From Rhynchopus euleeides (lineage: Eukaryota > Euglenozoa > Diplonemea > Diplonemida > Diplonemidae), in assembly GCA_963210315.1 (NCBI GenBank), contig OY723284.1, positions 1,302,001 to 1,366,000 of the forward strand: DNA of 64,000 bases, written 5' to 3'. The position numbers and the translations under genes were made by a program. Below are positions 50,195 to 62,795 of the stretch, in pieces; within the stretch, counting starts at the first letter, position 1, and each line of letters starts with the position of its first letter. The notes under the pieces were generated by a model. The model did no database searches and was not told the origin of the DNA. It was given only the letters and a program-made list of their open reading frames with translations.

Positions 50195-51229
50195 ATGACG
50201 CGCACAGTGTGTGTTGCTGGGGGTGCTGGGTTCATCGGGTCGCACCTGGCGAAGAAGTTGAAAGCCGATGGGGCACACGTGATTGTTGCCGACTGGAAGA
50301 AGAACGAGTTCATGAAGGAGGACGAGTTCTGCCACGAGTTCAAGCTGCTGGATCTGCGCAAGCTGGACGCGTGCCTTGAGGCGACTGTGGGGTGCAATGA
50401 GGTGTACAACCTGGCGGCAGACATGGGTGGCATGGGTTTCATCCAGTCGAACCACAGCGTGCTGTACTACAACAACACCATGATCTCCTTCAACGTGATG
50501 GAGGCTGCCCGCAGGAACGGCGCGAAGCTGTACTTCTTCGCCTCGTCGGCGTGCGTGTACAACGAGACCAAGCAGGAGGACCCCGAGAACCCGGGCCTGA
50601 AGGAGGCCGACGCCTGGCCGGCACAGCCCCAGGACGCCTACGGGCTTGAGAAGCTGGCGACGGAGGAGCTGGTGAAGCACTACGGGCAGGACTTCGGGAT
50701 CAAGACCTACATCGCACGTTTCCACAACGTCTACGGGCCCCAGGGCACCTGGAAGGGGGGTAGGGAGAAGGCCCCGGCCGCAACGTGCCGCAAGGCCGCC
50801 ACCTCCACCGAGACCTTCGAGGTGTGGGGCGACGGGAAGCAGACGCGCTCCTTCACCTTCGTGGACGACTGCGTGGAGGGCATCCAGCGCCTGTGCTCCT
50901 CCGACTTCCACGACCCCATCAACCTGGGGTCGGACTACATGGTCACCATCAACCAGCTGGCCGAGCTGGCGATGAGCTTCACTGGGCGCAAGCTGAACGT
51001 GAAGCACATCCCCGGCCCTGAGGGTGTGCGTGGCCGCAACTCGGAGAACTCCCTCATCAAGAAGGTGCTCGGCTGGGAGCCGTCCATCACCCTGGACGAC
51101 GGTCTGAAGCGCACATACGACTGGATCTGCGAGAAGGTCGAGGAGGACAAGAAGGCCGGGATCGACGTGTCTGCGTACGCCTCGTCGAAGGTCGTGGTGC
51201 AGAGCACGGAGTCCCTCGAGAAGCTGTGA
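50195..51229 (+). CDS. GME: GDP-mannose 3,5-epimerase, copy 2
   Basis: Protein identical to copy 1, with the same NAD loop and catalytic Cys120, Tyr149, Lys153 and Lys192. Type a codons (Gly81 GGT, Ser98 TCC). Followed by a short spacer, unlike copy 1. Identity at synonymous sites means either very recent duplication or homogenisation by gene conversion. Confidence 0.96.
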   Translation: MTRTVCVAGGAGFIGSHLAKKLKADGAHVIVADWKKNEFMKEDEFCHEFKLLDLRKLDACLEATVGCNEVYNLAADMGGMGFIQSNHSVLYYNNTMISFNVMEAARRNGAKLYFFASSACVYNETKQEDPENPGLKEADAWPAQPQDAYGLEKLATEELVKHYGQDFGIKTYIARFHNVYGPQGTWKGGREKAPAATCRKAATSTETFEVWGDGKQTRSFTFVDDCVEGIQRLCSSDFHDPINLGSDYMVTINQLAELAMSFTGRKLNVKHIPGPEGVRGRNSENSLIKKVLGWEPSITLDDGLKRTYDWICEKVEEDKKAGIDVSAYASSKVVVQSTESLEKL

Positions 51230-53093
51230 TGACACCCACACCGGATCGCCATAATTGCCGGCACGCTTTAACGAGCTGATGCACACGACAGGGGGGTGGG
51301 GGTGGGTGGGGTTGAGAGCCTCGGCAAAGATAGACAAATGACACACATTCCATATCGGCCGAAGGCATTTGTAATTGTGCATCGTCCCCTCCGGACGGAA
51401 TAACCGCAGTCATGGCATTGACTAAATGCCACCGCGCGATAGAATTTATTCTTCTGCGTAGGGGACACTCTAAGTAACCATGCTGCCTGCTTGCCAGGCT
51501 GCAGGGTGTCGATACCCAAACAAAAGCAACCACTCCTTGCTGTGTAGCATCCCCTCGGGCTCGCAGCGTTTTGTGATTGTCGACACCAGCAAAAGTAAAT
51601 GCAGAACCTCCCGCCCGCCTATACCCTTCCCTCCCCCCCTTCCCCTTCCCCTCCCCCGCACACGCGCCGCACGCAACATCGAAACAAATGTCAGATGTCC
51701 CAATCTCTCCCCCTTTCGTTTTCTCCCCCTTTCTATTATTGTCCCCCCATTGGGTCCGCCGATGCCCTTCCCCTTACCCATTCACCCGAGACCTCTTGCC
51801 CTACTCTCTTAACCTTGCCGTGTTTCTCCCGAGCTGGGGCGACACGCATGTGGAGGGGCGTGGGGGGTGGGGGCGGGCGGTGGTGCTGGGGGTGGGGAAC
51901 TCAAGGCTGGCAGACCGTTCCATATTTCTTGCCGTTATTTTTTTTAACCCCAAGGAAGCTTGCTTGCCAAAGCGATGATGGGGCTGTTCGTGGGAGGTGG
52001 GATGGGGTGGGTTTGGAGTGGCAGGGGGGGGTGGGGTGGGGGGGGAAAAAAGTTCCCTCGGCGTGCCCAACGGATTTGGAGAAGAACGGCGAAGAAATGC
52101 ACAATATTTCAGAGACTAAAAAAAAGGGGGCCCGGCAGGGCTTTTATTCCCCACACCTCTCCCCCACACCACCCCCACACCCCCCCACCCTTCCTCCATC
52201 TCGACACCCATGTTTACTCCCCACTCTGGCCGGGATATCTGACACTGTTCTTAAGTTATATGCTTCTCCTCTTCCAGGGGAACAGGAAAGGCGCCTCGGA
52301 GGAACGGGGGTGAGCCGGAGGAGAGGGGGGAAAAGGCGGGTGTGTGTGTGTGTGTGTGTGTGTGGGTGAGGCAAGCATGGCCACATTGCCACAGGTCTCC
52401 CTCATCTCCGCACACTCCTTCGCCTCCTCCCTCTCCCCCCCTCCCTCAACCCGTCATTCTCCTGCGCTTTTCCCACATCCTTTGTGTATTCGCAGGAACA
52501 ACAATGCTCCGTGATCTGAAGGGTTATCAGAAGGCCCCCTTCTCTTCTGCCTCTTGCCTCCCCCCGGCCCCTTCCCGTTACCTCCTTGTCCCCTTCACAC
52601 GGAGAAAATAAAAGAAAGGCCACTGTCTGGTCGCCCCATACCAGGGGTAGCGTCAGGCTGGAGATCGTCGGCACCAAAACAAACATTCAACCCACGCAAG
52701 TGTTGAGCCCGTGCACTGGATGCATGCAATGCGGAAGCGAAGAGACGGGCACCGAGTTAAGGTTCAGCCTCATGCTAGCTTCCCTTCTTCCTATAGGAGG
52801 TGACCTGTCGTCTTCACGGTGATGCGGTGCCAATGGTGCCTGTCTTCCCTGGCCTGTCTGGTGTGGGCAAGCCTGGGGTCTCGAAGTATGGAGTCTTCCC
52901 TGGTTGTTAACGAGCCTGCCATGCGTTTCCGTGCCCGACCACCCCATCCCCATCCCCACCGACCCACCCATTCCCTCATTTGCTGTGTAGATCCGGAATC
53001 AGAAACATCTGTACAGCTGGACTCACCGAACACACACATCCACACCACATGCAACCCTCCAGGAAAAGCAGAACCTTTTGAAAACCAAGGACA
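51230..53093. repeat. GME spacer 2, short form (1,864 bp)
   Basis: As spacer 1 but lacking about 1,005 bp, with the junction near 52556 (GCCTCTTGCCTCC). It also reads CCACATCC...GTGTATTCG where the long form reads CCACACCC...GTGTCTTCG. The (GT)n run is retained near 52340. Confidence 0.85.
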
Positions 53094-54128
53094 ATGACGC
53101 GCACAGTGTGTGTTGCTGGGGGTGCTGGGTTCATCGGGTCGCACCTGGCGAAGAAGTTGAAAGCCGATGGGGCACACGTGATTGTTGCCGACTGGAAGAA
53201 GAACGAGTTCATGAAGGAGGACGAGTTCTGCCACGAGTTCAAGCTGCTGGATCTGCGCAAGCTGGACGCGTGCCTTGAGGCGACTGTGGGGTGCAATGAG
53301 GTGTACAACCTGGCGGCAGACATGGGTGGCATGGGCTTCATCCAGTCGAACCACAGCGTGCTGTACTACAACAACACCATGATCTCTTTCAACGTGATGG
53401 AGGCTGCCCGCAGGAACGGCGCGAAGCTGTACTTCTTCGCCTCGTCGGCGTGCGTGTACAACGAGACCAAGCAGGAGGACCCCGAGAACCCGGGCCTGAA
53501 GGAGGCCGACGCCTGGCCGGCACAGCCCCAGGACGCCTACGGGCTTGAGAAGCTGGCGACGGAGGAGCTGGTGAAGCACTACGGGCAGGACTTCGGGATC
53601 AAGACCTACATCGCACGTTTCCACAACGTCTACGGGCCCCAGGGCACCTGGAAGGGGGGTAGGGAGAAGGCCCCGGCCGCAACGTGCCGCAAGGCCGCCA
53701 CCTCCACCGAGACCTTCGAGGTGTGGGGCGACGGGAAGCAGACGCGCTCCTTCACCTTCGTGGACGACTGCGTGGAGGGCATCCAGCGCCTGTGCTCCTC
53801 CGACTTCCACGACCCCATCAACCTGGGGTCGGACTACATGGTCACCATCAACCAGCTGGCCGAGCTGGCGATGAGCTTCACTGGGCGCAAGCTGAACGTG
53901 AAGCACATCCCCGGCCCTGAGGGTGTGCGTGGCCGCAACTCGGAGAACTCCCTCATCAAGAAGGTGCTCGGCTGGGAGCCGTCCATCACCCTGGACGACG
54001 GTCTGAAGCGCACATACGACTGGATCTGCGAGAAGGTCGAGGAGGACAAGAAGGCCGGGATCGACGTGTCTGCGTACGCCTCGTCGAAGGTCGTGGTGCA
54101 GAGCACGGAGTCCCTCGAGAAGCTGTGA
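53094..54128 (+). CDS. GME: GDP-mannose 3,5-epimerase, copy 3
   Basis: Protein identical to the other copies. It carries 'type b' silent changes, Gly81 GGC and Ser98 TCT, shared with copies 4 and 5 only. This suggests copies 3-5 arose by local amplification of one unit with a short spacer. Confidence 0.96.
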   Translation: MTRTVCVAGGAGFIGSHLAKKLKADGAHVIVADWKKNEFMKEDEFCHEFKLLDLRKLDACLEATVGCNEVYNLAADMGGMGFIQSNHSVLYYNNTMISFNVMEAARRNGAKLYFFASSACVYNETKQEDPENPGLKEADAWPAQPQDAYGLEKLATEELVKHYGQDFGIKTYIARFHNVYGPQGTWKGGREKAPAATCRKAATSTETFEVWGDGKQTRSFTFVDDCVEGIQRLCSSDFHDPINLGSDYMVTINQLAELAMSFTGRKLNVKHIPGPEGVRGRNSENSLIKKVLGWEPSITLDDGLKRTYDWICEKVEEDKKAGIDVSAYASSKVVVQSTESLEKL

Positions 54129-55992
54129 TGACACCCACACCGGATCGCCATAATTGCCGGCACGCTTTAACGAGCTGATGCACACGACAGGGGGGTGGGG
54201 GTGGGTGGGGTTGAGAGCCTCGGCAAAGATAGACAAATGACACACATTCCATATCGGCCGAAGGCATTTGTAATTGTGCATCGTCCCCTCCGGACGGAAT
54301 AACCGCAGTCATGGCATTGACTAAATGCCACCGCGCGATAGAATTTATTCTTCTGCGTAGGGGACACTCTAAGTAACCATGCTGCCTGCTTGCCAGGCTG
54401 CAGGGTGTCGATACCCAAACAAAAGCAACCACTCCTTGCTGTGTAGCATCCCCTCGGGCTCGCAGCGTTTTGTGATTGTCGACACCAGCAAAAGTAAATG
54501 CAGAACCTCCCGCCCGCCTATACCCTTCCCTCCCCCCCTTCCCCTTCCCCTCCCCCGCACACGCGCCGCACGCAACATCGAAACAAATGTCAGATGTCCC
54601 AATCTCTCCCCCTTTCGTTTTCTCCCCCTTTCTATTATTGTCCCCCCATTGGGTCCGCCGATGCCCTTCCCCTTACCCATTCACCCGAGACCTCTTGCCC
54701 TACTCTCTTAACCTTGCCGTGTTTCTCCCGAGCTGGGGCGACACGCATGTGGAGGGGCGTGGGGGGTGGGGGCGGGCGGTGGTGCTGGGGGTGGGGAACT
54801 CAAGGCTGGCAGACCGTTCCATATTTCTTGCCGTTATTTTTTTTAACCCCAAGGAAGCTTGCTTGCCAAAGCGATGATGGGGCTGTTCGTGGGAGGTGGG
54901 ATGGGGTGGGTTTGGAGTGGCAGGGGGGGGTGGGGTGGGGGGGGAAAAAAGTTCCCTCGGCGTGCCCAACGGATTTGGAGAAGAACGGCGAAGAAATGCA
55001 CAATATTTCAGAGACTAAAAAAAAGGGGGCCCGGCAGGGCTTTTATTCCCCACACCTCTCCCCCACACCACCCCCACACCCCCCCACCCTTCCTCCATCT
55101 CGACACCCATGTTTACTCCCCACTCTGGCCGGGATATCTGACACTGTTCTTAAGTTATATGCTTCTCCTCTTCCAGGGGAACAGGAAAGGCGCCTCGGAG
55201 GAACGGGGGTGAGCCGGAGGAGAGGGGGGAAAAGGCGGGTGTGTGTGTGTGTGTGTGTGTGTGGGTGAGGCAAGCATGGCCACATTGCCACAGGTCTCCC
55301 TCATCTCCGCACACTCCTTCGCCTCCTCCCTCTCCCCCCCTCCCTCAACCCGTCATTCTCCTGCGCTTTTCCCACATCCTTTGTGTATTCGCAGGAACAA
55401 CAATGCTCCGTGATCTGAAGGGTTATCAGAAGGCCCCCTTCTCTTCTGCCTCTTGCCTCCCCCCGGCCCCTTCCCGTTACCTCCTTGTCCCCTTCACACG
55501 GAGAAAATAAAAGAAAGGCCACTGTCTGGTCGCCCCATACCAGGGGTAGCGTCAGGCTGGAGATCGTCGGCACCAAAACAAACATTCAACCCACGCAAGT
55601 GTTGAGCCCGTGCACTGGATGCATGCAATGCGGAAGCGAAGAGACGGGCACCGAGTTAAGGTTCAGCCTCATGCTAGCTTCCCTTCTTCCTATAGGAGGT
55701 GACCTGTCGTCTTCACGGTGATGCGGTGCCAATGGTGCCTGTCTTCCCTGGCCTGTCTGGTGTGGGCAAGCCTGGGGTCTCGAAGTATGGAGTCTTCCCT
55801 GGTTGTTAACGAGCCTGCCATGCGTTTCCGTGCCCGACCACCCCATCCCCATCCCCACCGACCCACCCATTCCCTCATTTGCTGTGTAGATCCGGAATCA
55901 GAAACATCTGTACAGCTGGACTCACCGAACACACACATCCACACCACATGCAACCCTCCAGGAAAAGCAGAACCTTTTGAAAACCAAGGACA
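54129..55992. repeat. GME spacer 3, short form (1,864 bp)
   Basis: Appears the same as spacer 2, with the deletion junction near 55455. No gene seen. Confidence 0.85.
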
Positions 55993-57027
55993 ATGACGCG
56001 CACAGTGTGTGTTGCTGGGGGTGCTGGGTTCATCGGGTCGCACCTGGCGAAGAAGTTGAAAGCCGATGGGGCACACGTGATTGTTGCCGACTGGAAGAAG
56101 AACGAGTTCATGAAGGAGGACGAGTTCTGCCACGAGTTCAAGCTGCTGGATCTGCGCAAGCTGGACGCGTGCCTTGAGGCGACTGTGGGGTGCAATGAGG
56201 TGTACAACCTGGCGGCAGACATGGGTGGCATGGGCTTCATCCAGTCGAACCACAGCGTGCTGTACTACAACAACACCATGATCTCTTTCAACGTGATGGA
56301 GGCTGCCCGCAGGAACGGCGCGAAGCTGTACTTCTTCGCCTCGTCGGCGTGCGTGTACAACGAGACCAAGCAGGAGGACCCCGAGAACCCGGGCCTGAAG
56401 GAGGCCGACGCCTGGCCGGCACAGCCCCAGGACGCCTACGGGCTTGAGAAGCTGGCGACGGAGGAGCTGGTGAAGCACTACGGGCAGGACTTCGGGATCA
56501 AGACCTACATCGCACGTTTCCACAACGTCTACGGGCCCCAGGGCACCTGGAAGGGGGGTAGGGAGAAGGCCCCGGCCGCAACGTGCCGCAAGGCCGCCAC
56601 CTCCACCGAGACCTTCGAGGTGTGGGGCGACGGGAAGCAGACGCGCTCCTTCACCTTCGTGGACGACTGCGTGGAGGGCATCCAGCGCCTGTGCTCCTCC
56701 GACTTCCACGACCCCATCAACCTGGGGTCGGACTACATGGTCACCATCAACCAGCTGGCCGAGCTGGCGATGAGCTTCACTGGGCGCAAGCTGAACGTGA
56801 AGCACATCCCCGGCCCTGAGGGTGTGCGTGGCCGCAACTCGGAGAACTCCCTCATCAAGAAGGTGCTCGGCTGGGAGCCGTCCATCACCCTGGACGACGG
56901 TCTGAAGCGCACATACGACTGGATCTGCGAGAAGGTCGAGGAGGACAAGAAGGCCGGGATCGACGTGTCTGCGTACGCCTCGTCGAAGGTCGTGGTGCAG
57001 AGCACGGAGTCCCTCGAGAAGCTGTGA
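55993..57027 (+). CDS. GME: GDP-mannose 3,5-epimerase, copy 4
   Basis: Same protein; type b silent sites; short spacers on both sides. The whole unit appears identical to units 3 and 5 over the coding part. Confidence 0.96.
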   Translation: MTRTVCVAGGAGFIGSHLAKKLKADGAHVIVADWKKNEFMKEDEFCHEFKLLDLRKLDACLEATVGCNEVYNLAADMGGMGFIQSNHSVLYYNNTMISFNVMEAARRNGAKLYFFASSACVYNETKQEDPENPGLKEADAWPAQPQDAYGLEKLATEELVKHYGQDFGIKTYIARFHNVYGPQGTWKGGREKAPAATCRKAATSTETFEVWGDGKQTRSFTFVDDCVEGIQRLCSSDFHDPINLGSDYMVTINQLAELAMSFTGRKLNVKHIPGPEGVRGRNSENSLIKKVLGWEPSITLDDGLKRTYDWICEKVEEDKKAGIDVSAYASSKVVVQSTESLEKL

Positions 57028-58891
57028 TGACACCCACACCGGATCGCCATAATTGCCGGCACGCTTTAACGAGCTGATGCACACGACAGGGGGGTGGGGG
57101 TGGGTGGGGTTGAGAGCCTCGGCAAAGATAGACAAATGACACACATTCCATATCGGCCGAAGGCATTTGTAATTGTGCATCGTCCCCTCCGGACGGAATA
57201 ACCGCAGTCATGGCATTGACTAAATGCCACCGCGCGATAGAATTTATTCTTCTGCGTAGGGGACACTCTAAGTAACCATGCTGCCTGCTTGCCAGGCTGC
57301 AGGGTGTCGATACCCAAACAAAAGCAACCACTCCTTGCTGTGTAGCATCCCCTCGGGCTCGCAGCGTTTTGTGATTGTCGACACCAGCAAAAGTAAATGC
57401 AGAACCTCCCGCCCGCCTATACCCTTCCCTCCCCCCCTTCCCCTTCCCCTCCCCCGCACACGCGCCGCACGCAACATCGAAACAAATGTCAGATGTCCCA
57501 ATCTCTCCCCCTTTCGTTTTCTCCCCCTTTCTATTATTGTCCCCCCATTGGGTCCGCCGATGCCCTTCCCCTTACCCATTCACCCGAGACCTCTTGCCCT
57601 ACTCTCTTAACCTTGCCGTGTTTCTCCCGAGCTGGGGCGACACGCATGTGGAGGGGCGTGGGGGGTGGGGGCGGGCGGTGGTGCTGGGGGTGGGGAACTC
57701 AAGGCTGGCAGACCGTTCCATATTTCTTGCCGTTATTTTTTTTAACCCCAAGGAAGCTTGCTTGCCAAAGCGATGATGGGGCTGTTCGTGGGAGGTGGGA
57801 TGGGGTGGGTTTGGAGTGGCAGGGGGGGGTGGGGTGGGGGGGGAAAAAAGTTCCCTCGGCGTGCCCAACGGATTTGGAGAAGAACGGCGAAGAAATGCAC
57901 AATATTTCAGAGACTAAAAAAAAGGGGGCCCGGCAGGGCTTTTATTCCCCACACCTCTCCCCCACACCACCCCCACACCCCCCCACCCTTCCTCCATCTC
58001 GACACCCATGTTTACTCCCCACTCTGGCCGGGATATCTGACACTGTTCTTAAGTTATATGCTTCTCCTCTTCCAGGGGAACAGGAAAGGCGCCTCGGAGG
58101 AACGGGGGTGAGCCGGAGGAGAGGGGGGAAAAGGCGGGTGTGTGTGTGTGTGTGTGTGTGTGGGTGAGGCAAGCATGGCCACATTGCCACAGGTCTCCCT
58201 CATCTCCGCACACTCCTTCGCCTCCTCCCTCTCCCCCCCTCCCTCAACCCGTCATTCTCCTGCGCTTTTCCCACATCCTTTGTGTATTCGCAGGAACAAC
58301 AATGCTCCGTGATCTGAAGGGTTATCAGAAGGCCCCCTTCTCTTCTGCCTCTTGCCTCCCCCCGGCCCCTTCCCGTTACCTCCTTGTCCCCTTCACACGG
58401 AGAAAATAAAAGAAAGGCCACTGTCTGGTCGCCCCATACCAGGGGTAGCGTCAGGCTGGAGATCGTCGGCACCAAAACAAACATTCAACCCACGCAAGTG
58501 TTGAGCCCGTGCACTGGATGCATGCAATGCGGAAGCGAAGAGACGGGCACCGAGTTAAGGTTCAGCCTCATGCTAGCTTCCCTTCTTCCTATAGGAGGTG
58601 ACCTGTCGTCTTCACGGTGATGCGGTGCCAATGGTGCCTGTCTTCCCTGGCCTGTCTGGTGTGGGCAAGCCTGGGGTCTCGAAGTATGGAGTCTTCCCTG
58701 GTTGTTAACGAGCCTGCCATGCGTTTCCGTGCCCGACCACCCCATCCCCATCCCCACCGACCCACCCATTCCCTCATTTGCTGTGTAGATCCGGAATCAG
58801 AAACATCTGTACAGCTGGACTCACCGAACACACACATCCACACCACATGCAACCCTCCAGGAAAAGCAGAACCTTTTGAAAACCAAGGACA
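57028..58891. repeat. GME spacer 4, short form (1,864 bp)
   Basis: Appears the same as spacers 2 and 3, with the deletion junction near 58354. No gene seen. Confidence 0.85.
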
Positions 58892-59926
58892 ATGACGCGC
58901 ACAGTGTGTGTTGCTGGGGGTGCTGGGTTCATCGGGTCGCACCTGGCGAAGAAGTTGAAAGCCGATGGGGCACACGTGATTGTTGCCGACTGGAAGAAGA
59001 ACGAGTTCATGAAGGAGGACGAGTTCTGCCACGAGTTCAAGCTGCTGGATCTGCGCAAGCTGGACGCGTGCCTTGAGGCGACTGTGGGGTGCAATGAGGT
59101 GTACAACCTGGCGGCAGACATGGGTGGCATGGGCTTCATCCAGTCGAACCACAGCGTGCTGTACTACAACAACACCATGATCTCTTTCAACGTGATGGAG
59201 GCTGCCCGCAGGAACGGCGCGAAGCTGTACTTCTTCGCCTCGTCGGCGTGCGTGTACAACGAGACCAAGCAGGAGGACCCCGAGAACCCGGGCCTGAAGG
59301 AGGCCGACGCCTGGCCGGCACAGCCCCAGGACGCCTACGGGCTTGAGAAGCTGGCGACGGAGGAGCTGGTGAAGCACTACGGGCAGGACTTCGGGATCAA
59401 GACCTACATCGCACGTTTCCACAACGTCTACGGGCCCCAGGGCACCTGGAAGGGGGGTAGGGAGAAGGCCCCGGCCGCAACGTGCCGCAAGGCCGCCACC
59501 TCCACCGAGACCTTCGAGGTGTGGGGCGACGGGAAGCAGACGCGCTCCTTCACCTTCGTGGACGACTGCGTGGAGGGCATCCAGCGCCTGTGCTCCTCCG
59601 ACTTCCACGACCCCATCAACCTGGGGTCGGACTACATGGTCACCATCAACCAGCTGGCCGAGCTGGCGATGAGCTTCACTGGGCGCAAGCTGAACGTGAA
59701 GCACATCCCCGGCCCTGAGGGTGTGCGTGGCCGCAACTCGGAGAACTCCCTCATCAAGAAGGTGCTCGGCTGGGAGCCGTCCATCACCCTGGACGACGGT
59801 CTGAAGCGCACATACGACTGGATCTGCGAGAAGGTCGAGGAGGACAAGAAGGCCGGGATCGACGTGTCTGCGTACGCCTCGTCGAAGGTCGTGGTGCAGA
59901 GCACGGAGTCCCTCGAGAAGCTGTGA
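58892..59926 (+). CDS. GME: GDP-mannose 3,5-epimerase, copy 5
   Basis: Same protein with type b silent sites, but followed by a long spacer. It is therefore a mosaic of a type b gene and the long-spacer form, as expected of unequal crossing-over between unit types. Confidence 0.96.
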   Translation: MTRTVCVAGGAGFIGSHLAKKLKADGAHVIVADWKKNEFMKEDEFCHEFKLLDLRKLDACLEATVGCNEVYNLAADMGGMGFIQSNHSVLYYNNTMISFNVMEAARRNGAKLYFFASSACVYNETKQEDPENPGLKEADAWPAQPQDAYGLEKLATEELVKHYGQDFGIKTYIARFHNVYGPQGTWKGGREKAPAATCRKAATSTETFEVWGDGKQTRSFTFVDDCVEGIQRLCSSDFHDPINLGSDYMVTINQLAELAMSFTGRKLNVKHIPGPEGVRGRNSENSLIKKVLGWEPSITLDDGLKRTYDWICEKVEEDKKAGIDVSAYASSKVVVQSTESLEKL

Positions 59927-62795
59927 TGACACCCACACCGGATCGCCATAATTGCCGGCACGCTTTAACGAGCTGATGCACACGACAGGGGGGTGGGGGT
60001 GGGTGGGGTTGAGAGCCTCGGCAAAGATAGACAAATGACACACATTCCATATCGGCCGAAGGCATTTGTAATTGTGCATCGTCCCCTCCGGACGGAATAA
60101 CCGCAGTCATGGCATTGACTAAATGCCACCGCGCGATAGAATTTATTCTTCTGCGTAGGGGACACTCTAAGTAACCATGCTGCCTGCTTGCCAGGCTGCA
60201 GGGTGTCGATACCCAAACAAAAGCAACCACTCCTTGCTGTGTAGCATCCCCTCGGGCTCGCAGCGTTTTGTGATTGTCGACACCAGCAAAAGTAAATGCA
60301 GAACCTCCCGCCCGCCTATACCCTTCCCTCCCCCCCTTCCCCTTCCCCTCCCCCGCACACGCGCCGCACGCAACATCGAAACAAATGTCAGATGTCCCAA
60401 TCTCTCCCCCTTTCGTTTTCTCCCCCTTTCTATTATTGTCCCCCCATTGGGTCCGCCGATGCCCTTCCCCTTACCCATTCACCCGAGACCTCTTGCCCTA
60501 CTCTCTTAACCTTGCCGTGTTTCTCCCGAGCTGGGGCGACACGCATGTGGAGGGGCGTGGGGGGTGGGGGCGGGCGGTGGTGCTGGGGGTGGGGAACTCA
60601 AGGCTGGCAGACCGTTCCATATTTCTTGCCGTTATTTTTTTTAACCCCAAGGAAGCTTGCTTGCCAAAGCGATGATGGGGCTGTTCGTGGGAGGTGGGAT
60701 GGGGTGGGTTTGGAGTGGCAGGGGGGGGTGGGGTGGGGGGGGAAAAAAGTTCCCTCGGCGTGCCCAACGGATTTGGAGAAGAACGGCGAAGAAATGCACA
60801 ATATTTCAGAGACTAAAAAAAAGGGGGCCCGGCAGGGCTTTTATTCCCCACACCTCTCCCCCACACCACCCCCACACCCCCCCACCCTTCCTCCATCTCG
60901 ACACCCATGTTTACTCCCCACTCTGGCCGGGATATCTGACACTGTTCTTAAGTTATATGCTTCTCCTCTTCCAGGGGAACAGGAAAGGCGCCTCGGAGGA
61001 ACGGGGGTGAGCCGGAGGAGAGGGGGGAAAAGGCGGGTGTGTGTGTGTGTGTGTGTGTGTGGGTGAGGCAAGCATGGCCACATTGCCACAGGTCTCCCTC
61101 ATCTCCGCACACTCCTTCGCCTCCTCCCTCTCCCCCCCTCCCTCAACCCGTCATTCTCCTGCGCTTTTCCCACACCCTTTGTGTCTTCGCAGGAACAACA
61201 ATGCTCCGTGATCTGAAGGGTTATCAGAAGGCCCCCTTCTCTTCTGCCTCTTCTGAGAGTCGGGTAGTGGTTGTACGTGTGCGTGTGTTTGTTGAGCCTC
61301 CAAAGCAAATCATGCAGAAGACCTTTGCCTGCGCAAAGTGTGTTGCGGGTTGACAGGCGCATGAAACTGTGTGTGACGGCAATCACCTAGCACTTCGACC
61401 TATCCCCTCTCGCTGCATTTCCACCTGACAAGGTACCTTGTGAGGAGAAATACTGTGCACCCCCCCCTGTAGTTGCCACCCTCATTCCTCGATGGGGGGG
61501 GACATTTTTTTCTGACAAGTTTCGAGACGACGGAGCGTAGCGAAGTCGTGAAGTCACGAAACAACGAAGGAAATCGTACGACTGAATCTTTGGGAGTATC
61601 ACCTTCATGCCGCTCCTTCACATGGCCTCAACGCAGCCTTGAGACAAGTGTGCGCTCGAATAAGACTGGTTCTGTTCTTCGCACAGTTGCTGGAGAGCTG
61701 TCTACCGTAAAGCTAAAGAATCACGGGTTCTTCATTATTTTTGCAGACAGAAATGCCAGATTCGCCCATCTTCACACCATTTCAGAGGTGTGTACCATGT
61801 TCGAATGATGTCAGGCCGTGTTCTTCTCAGGCCCCCCCCTCTCTTCCGGGTTCTCCTGGGCCGCACGGTGGCATTGCCCAATGCCGCCTCTTCCTCTGGC
61901 TCCTCCTTTTTGAGCGTACTGTTTCTGTCGCCCCCCCCCCCCTCCTTCGAGCCACCAGCCAGTCTCCCCTCCCCTGCCGTTGCTCTCGCTTCTTTTGGAT
62001 TAAATCAAATCCATCAATTACACACTCTCGCCGAGTGTGTGATTGTGGGTGCGGATGAAACGCGCGTTGGTTGGAGCGAAGAAGGGTGTGTGTAGGGTGG
62101 CCACGTCCGCAGGTTGATCCGGCGAAGATGTTGGTCCACTTGCCGTCCCGCCCTACGGTAGTAGGGTGATGGGGGGCACGTAGTTTGTGTGTTGCTGCCG
62201 TTGGCAATTGTTTTTCTTGGAGAATTCATATTGAAGTCTGCCCAAAGCACCCCCCTGTCCTCCCCCCGGCCCCTTCCCGTTACCTCCTTGTCCCCTTCAC
62301 ACGGAGAAAATAAAAGAAAGGCCACTGTCTGGTCGCCCCATACCAGGGGTAGCGTCAGGCTGGAGATCGTCGGCACCAAAACAAACATTCAACCCACGCA
62401 AGTGTTGAGCCCGTGCACTGGATGCATGCAATGCGGAAGCGAAGAGACGGGCACCGAGTTAAGGTTCAGCCTCATGCTAGCTTCCCTTCTTCCTATAGGA
62501 GGTGACCTGTCGTCTTCACGGTGATGCGGTGCCAATGGTGCCTGTCTTCCCTGGCCTGTCTGGTGTGGGCAAGCCTGGGGTCTCGAAGTATGGAGTCTTC
62601 CCTGGTTGTTAACGAGCCTGCCATGCGTTTCCGTGCCCGACCACCCCATCCCCATCCCCACCGACCCACCCATTCCCTCATTTGCTGTGTAGATCCGGAA
62701 TCAGAAACATCTGTACAGCTGGACTCACCGAACACACACATCCACACCACATGCAACCCTCCAGGAAAAGCAGAACCTTTTGAAAACCAAGGACA
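59927..62795. repeat. GME spacer 5, long form (2,869 bp)
   Basis: Matches spacer 1, including the extra 1,005 bp (about 61253-62257) and the CCACACCC...GTGTCTTCG variant. No gene seen. Confidence 0.85.
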